The notes under the pieces: generated by a model | Told to the model about the DNA's origin: nothing | The model's database searches: none | What the model saw: the letters and a program-made list of their open reading frames with translations, nothing else | Shown here: in pieces, positions 62,801 to 64,000 of the stretch | Numbering within the stretch: the first letter of the stretch is position 1 | Layout of the letters: the number at the start of each line of letters is the position of its first letter | DNA from: Arenimonas metalli CF5-1 | GTDB taxonomy: Bacteria > Pseudomonadota > Gammaproteobacteria > Xanthomonadales > Xanthomonadaceae | Direction of reading: 5' to 3' | Length of the DNA: 64,000 bases | Assembly: GCF_000747155.1 (NCBI RefSeq) | Contig: NZ_AVCK01000055.1 | Location: forward strand, 124,001 to 188,000 | Made by a program: the position numbers and the translations under genes

Positions 62801-64000
62801 AACATCAGGTTGATGACGAGCAGCACGACGCCCAGGTAGACCAGCGTCAGCGGCGCGCCGATGCGCCACAAATCGCGCGGGCGATAGCCGGCCGGGCCGG
62901 TCACCATCGCCAGCACCGGGTTGGACACGCTCAGGAAATTGTTCGAGGCCGACAGCGCCACCACCAGCGCGAACGCCACCGGGTTGCCGCCGACCGCCAG
63001 CGCGATGTTGATCGCCATCGGCACCATCACCACGGTGGCGCCGACATTCCCGATCACCAGGGTGAAGGCGGTGGCCAGCAGGCCGACCGCGGCCTCCAGC
63101 ACCCACACCGGCACGTCCGGCCCGATGCGGTCGAGGATCACCTGGGCCACCCAGCTCGCGGCGCCGGTGGAATCCATCGCCCAGCCCAGCGGGATCAGGC
63201 AGGCCATCAGGAACACGGTCTTCCAGCTCACCGCCGAATAGGCCTCGTCCATGTTCAGCACGCCGGCCAGCATCATCGCGGCGGCGCCGGTCATCAGCGC
63301 GATCGGCACCGGCACCAGGGTGGTCAGCGCCAGCGTCATCGCGCCGGCGAACACGCCCAGCGCCCACCAGAATTTCTGCGGCCGCTGCTCGCCCTTGGGG
63401 TAGTCGGTGACGACCACGAAGTCGCGGCTCTCGCTGGCCTGCGCCAGGTCGGTCCAGATGCTGTGGAAGACCAGCATGTCGCCCGCCTTGAGCGGCATGC
63501 GCCGGATGTCCTCGCGCCAGACCTGGTTCTCGCGGTTGATCGCCAGCAGGCTGATGCCGAAGCGCTTGCGCAGCTGCAGCTGGGCCTGGGTCTTGCCGAG
63601 GAAGGAGGACGTGGGCGGGATCACCGCCTCGGAGATGCCGGAGCGGCTGGGGTTGAACAGGTCGGCGAAGTTGCGCAGGCGCGCCGACATGCGCAGCAGG
63701 TTCTTCTGCGCGTAGTCCTGGATCGCTTCGCGCGGACCCATCACGCCCAGCACGCTGCCGACCCAGATCATCTGGTCGGCCGGCGGCGCCAGCCGCGACT
63801 CGTTGCCGCTGAGCAGGGCCAGCAGCAGCGGCGCGTCGCGCTGCGCCTCGGCCTCGCCGACCGACATGCCGACCAGCGGGCTCTCGGCGGTGACGCTGAG
63901 TTCGAACACGTCGCCCTCGATGCCGTAGGCGCTGGCGAAATAGCTTTGCGTGCGGCTGGGCGCGACGCTCTTGTCCTCGCCCTTGCCCAGCATGCGCGGC
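62797..64000 (-). CDS. SLC13-type permease with RCK_C domain, 5' end outside window
   Basis: About 400 C-terminal codons of a larger transporter are visible. The upstream part lies outside the window, so the ATG at 63993 is probably internal. The visible N-terminal part holds two soluble RCK_C/TrkA_C-like domains (VFELSVTAESPLVGMSVGE and SEAVIPPTSSFLGKTQAQL). The C-terminal half has hydrophobic helices (WALGVFAGAMTLALTTLVPV and later stretches) of the SLC13/DASS fold. It probably transports dicarboxylates or sulfate-like anions with sodium. The substrate is not clear. Confidence 0.85.
   Translation of the reverse strand, partial: PRMLGKGEDKSVAPSRTQSYFASAYGIEGDVFELSVTAESPLVGMSVGEAEAQRDAPLLLALLSGNESRLAPPADQMIWVGSVLGVMGPREAIQDYAQKNLLRMSARLRNFADLFNPSRSGISEAVIPPTSSFLGKTQAQLQLRKRFGISLLAINRENQVWREDIRRMPLKAGDMLVFHSIWTDLAQASESRDFVVVTDYPKGEQRPQKFWWALGVFAGAMTLALTTLVPVPIALMTGAAAMMLAGVLNMDEAYSAVSWKTVFLMACLIPLGWAMDSTGAASWVAQVILDRIGPDVPVWVLEAAVGLLATAFTLVIGNVGATVVMVPMAINIALAVGGNPVAFALVVALSASNNFLSVSNPVLAMVTGPAGYRPRDLWRIGAPLTLVYLGVVLLVINLMF

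Overview
The window is dense, GC-rich chromosomal DNA of a gammaproteobacterium, most likely of the Lysobacteraceae/Xanthomonadaceae (Lysobacter, Luteimonas and relatives). This rests on the gene set and order: a DUF1631 protein, a cobalamin-riboswitch btuB, gmk-rpoZ-spoT-ridA-recG, type B ribosomal protein L31, divergent mrcA/pilMNOPQ, and gap-pgk-pyk with a class I aldolase. GTGGGAGGG-type REP palindromes agree with it. The genus is inference. About 94 percent of the window is coding. I saw no rRNA, tRNA, CRISPR array, insertion sequence or prophage gene. Both ends cut through genes: a DUF1631 protein on the left and an SLC13-type permease on the right.

Layout. 1-7020 (minus strand): rph, rdgB, hemW, a small CPXCG protein, then a cobalamin riboswitch with a btuB-like TonB receptor and the DUF1631 protein. 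7087-16733 (plus): yicC, gmk, rpoZ, spoT, ridA, recG, a nucleoside hydrolase, L31 and citrate synthase. 16879-20012 (minus): mrcA and an unrecognised 206-residue protein. 20257-27876 (plus): the type IV pilus operon pilMNOPQ, a cNMP-binding/EAL protein and a dicarboxylate-type symporter. 27975: transketolase.

29997-37957 is the most interesting stretch, a compact sulfide/persulfide module. A BigR/SqrR-type ArsR repressor that keeps both redox cysteines, and a rhodanese, are divergent from sulfide:quinone oxidoreductase. That gene heads an apparent operon with a YgaP/DUF2892 membrane protein, a complete RND efflux pair and zinc-ribbon thioredoxin TrxC. An ETHE1/Blh-like metallo-hydrolase converges on it. 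Overlapping divergent promoters flank an AT-rich inverted repeat. The RND pump inside the sulfide operon has no known substrate and is the best candidate for undescribed biology. Next come an acetyl-CoA hydrolase-family gene, a BlaI/M56 (BlaR1-like) sensor-repressor pair with two tandem operators but no beta-lactamase, a TauE/SafE permease, an S1/P1 nuclease and OmpW.

44161-51555 holds the three-carbon glycolytic/gluconeogenic genes gap, pgk, pyk and class I fba, interspersed with sua5, a GNAT acetyltransferase and a HAD phosphatase. The two flanks of fba carry near-identical REP palindromes. 51889-56095 is a second RND efflux pair of the HAE1 type. The right end has a TrmH-family rRNA methyltransferase, a probable gluzincin protease overlapping an atypical methyltransferase, an M28 peptidase, MscL, an FAH-family enzyme, a Rieske protein and the partial permease.

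Two long-armed inverted-repeat elements built from 10-bp tandem units (6156-6278 and 45260-45400) share an architecture but not a sequence, and are unexplained.
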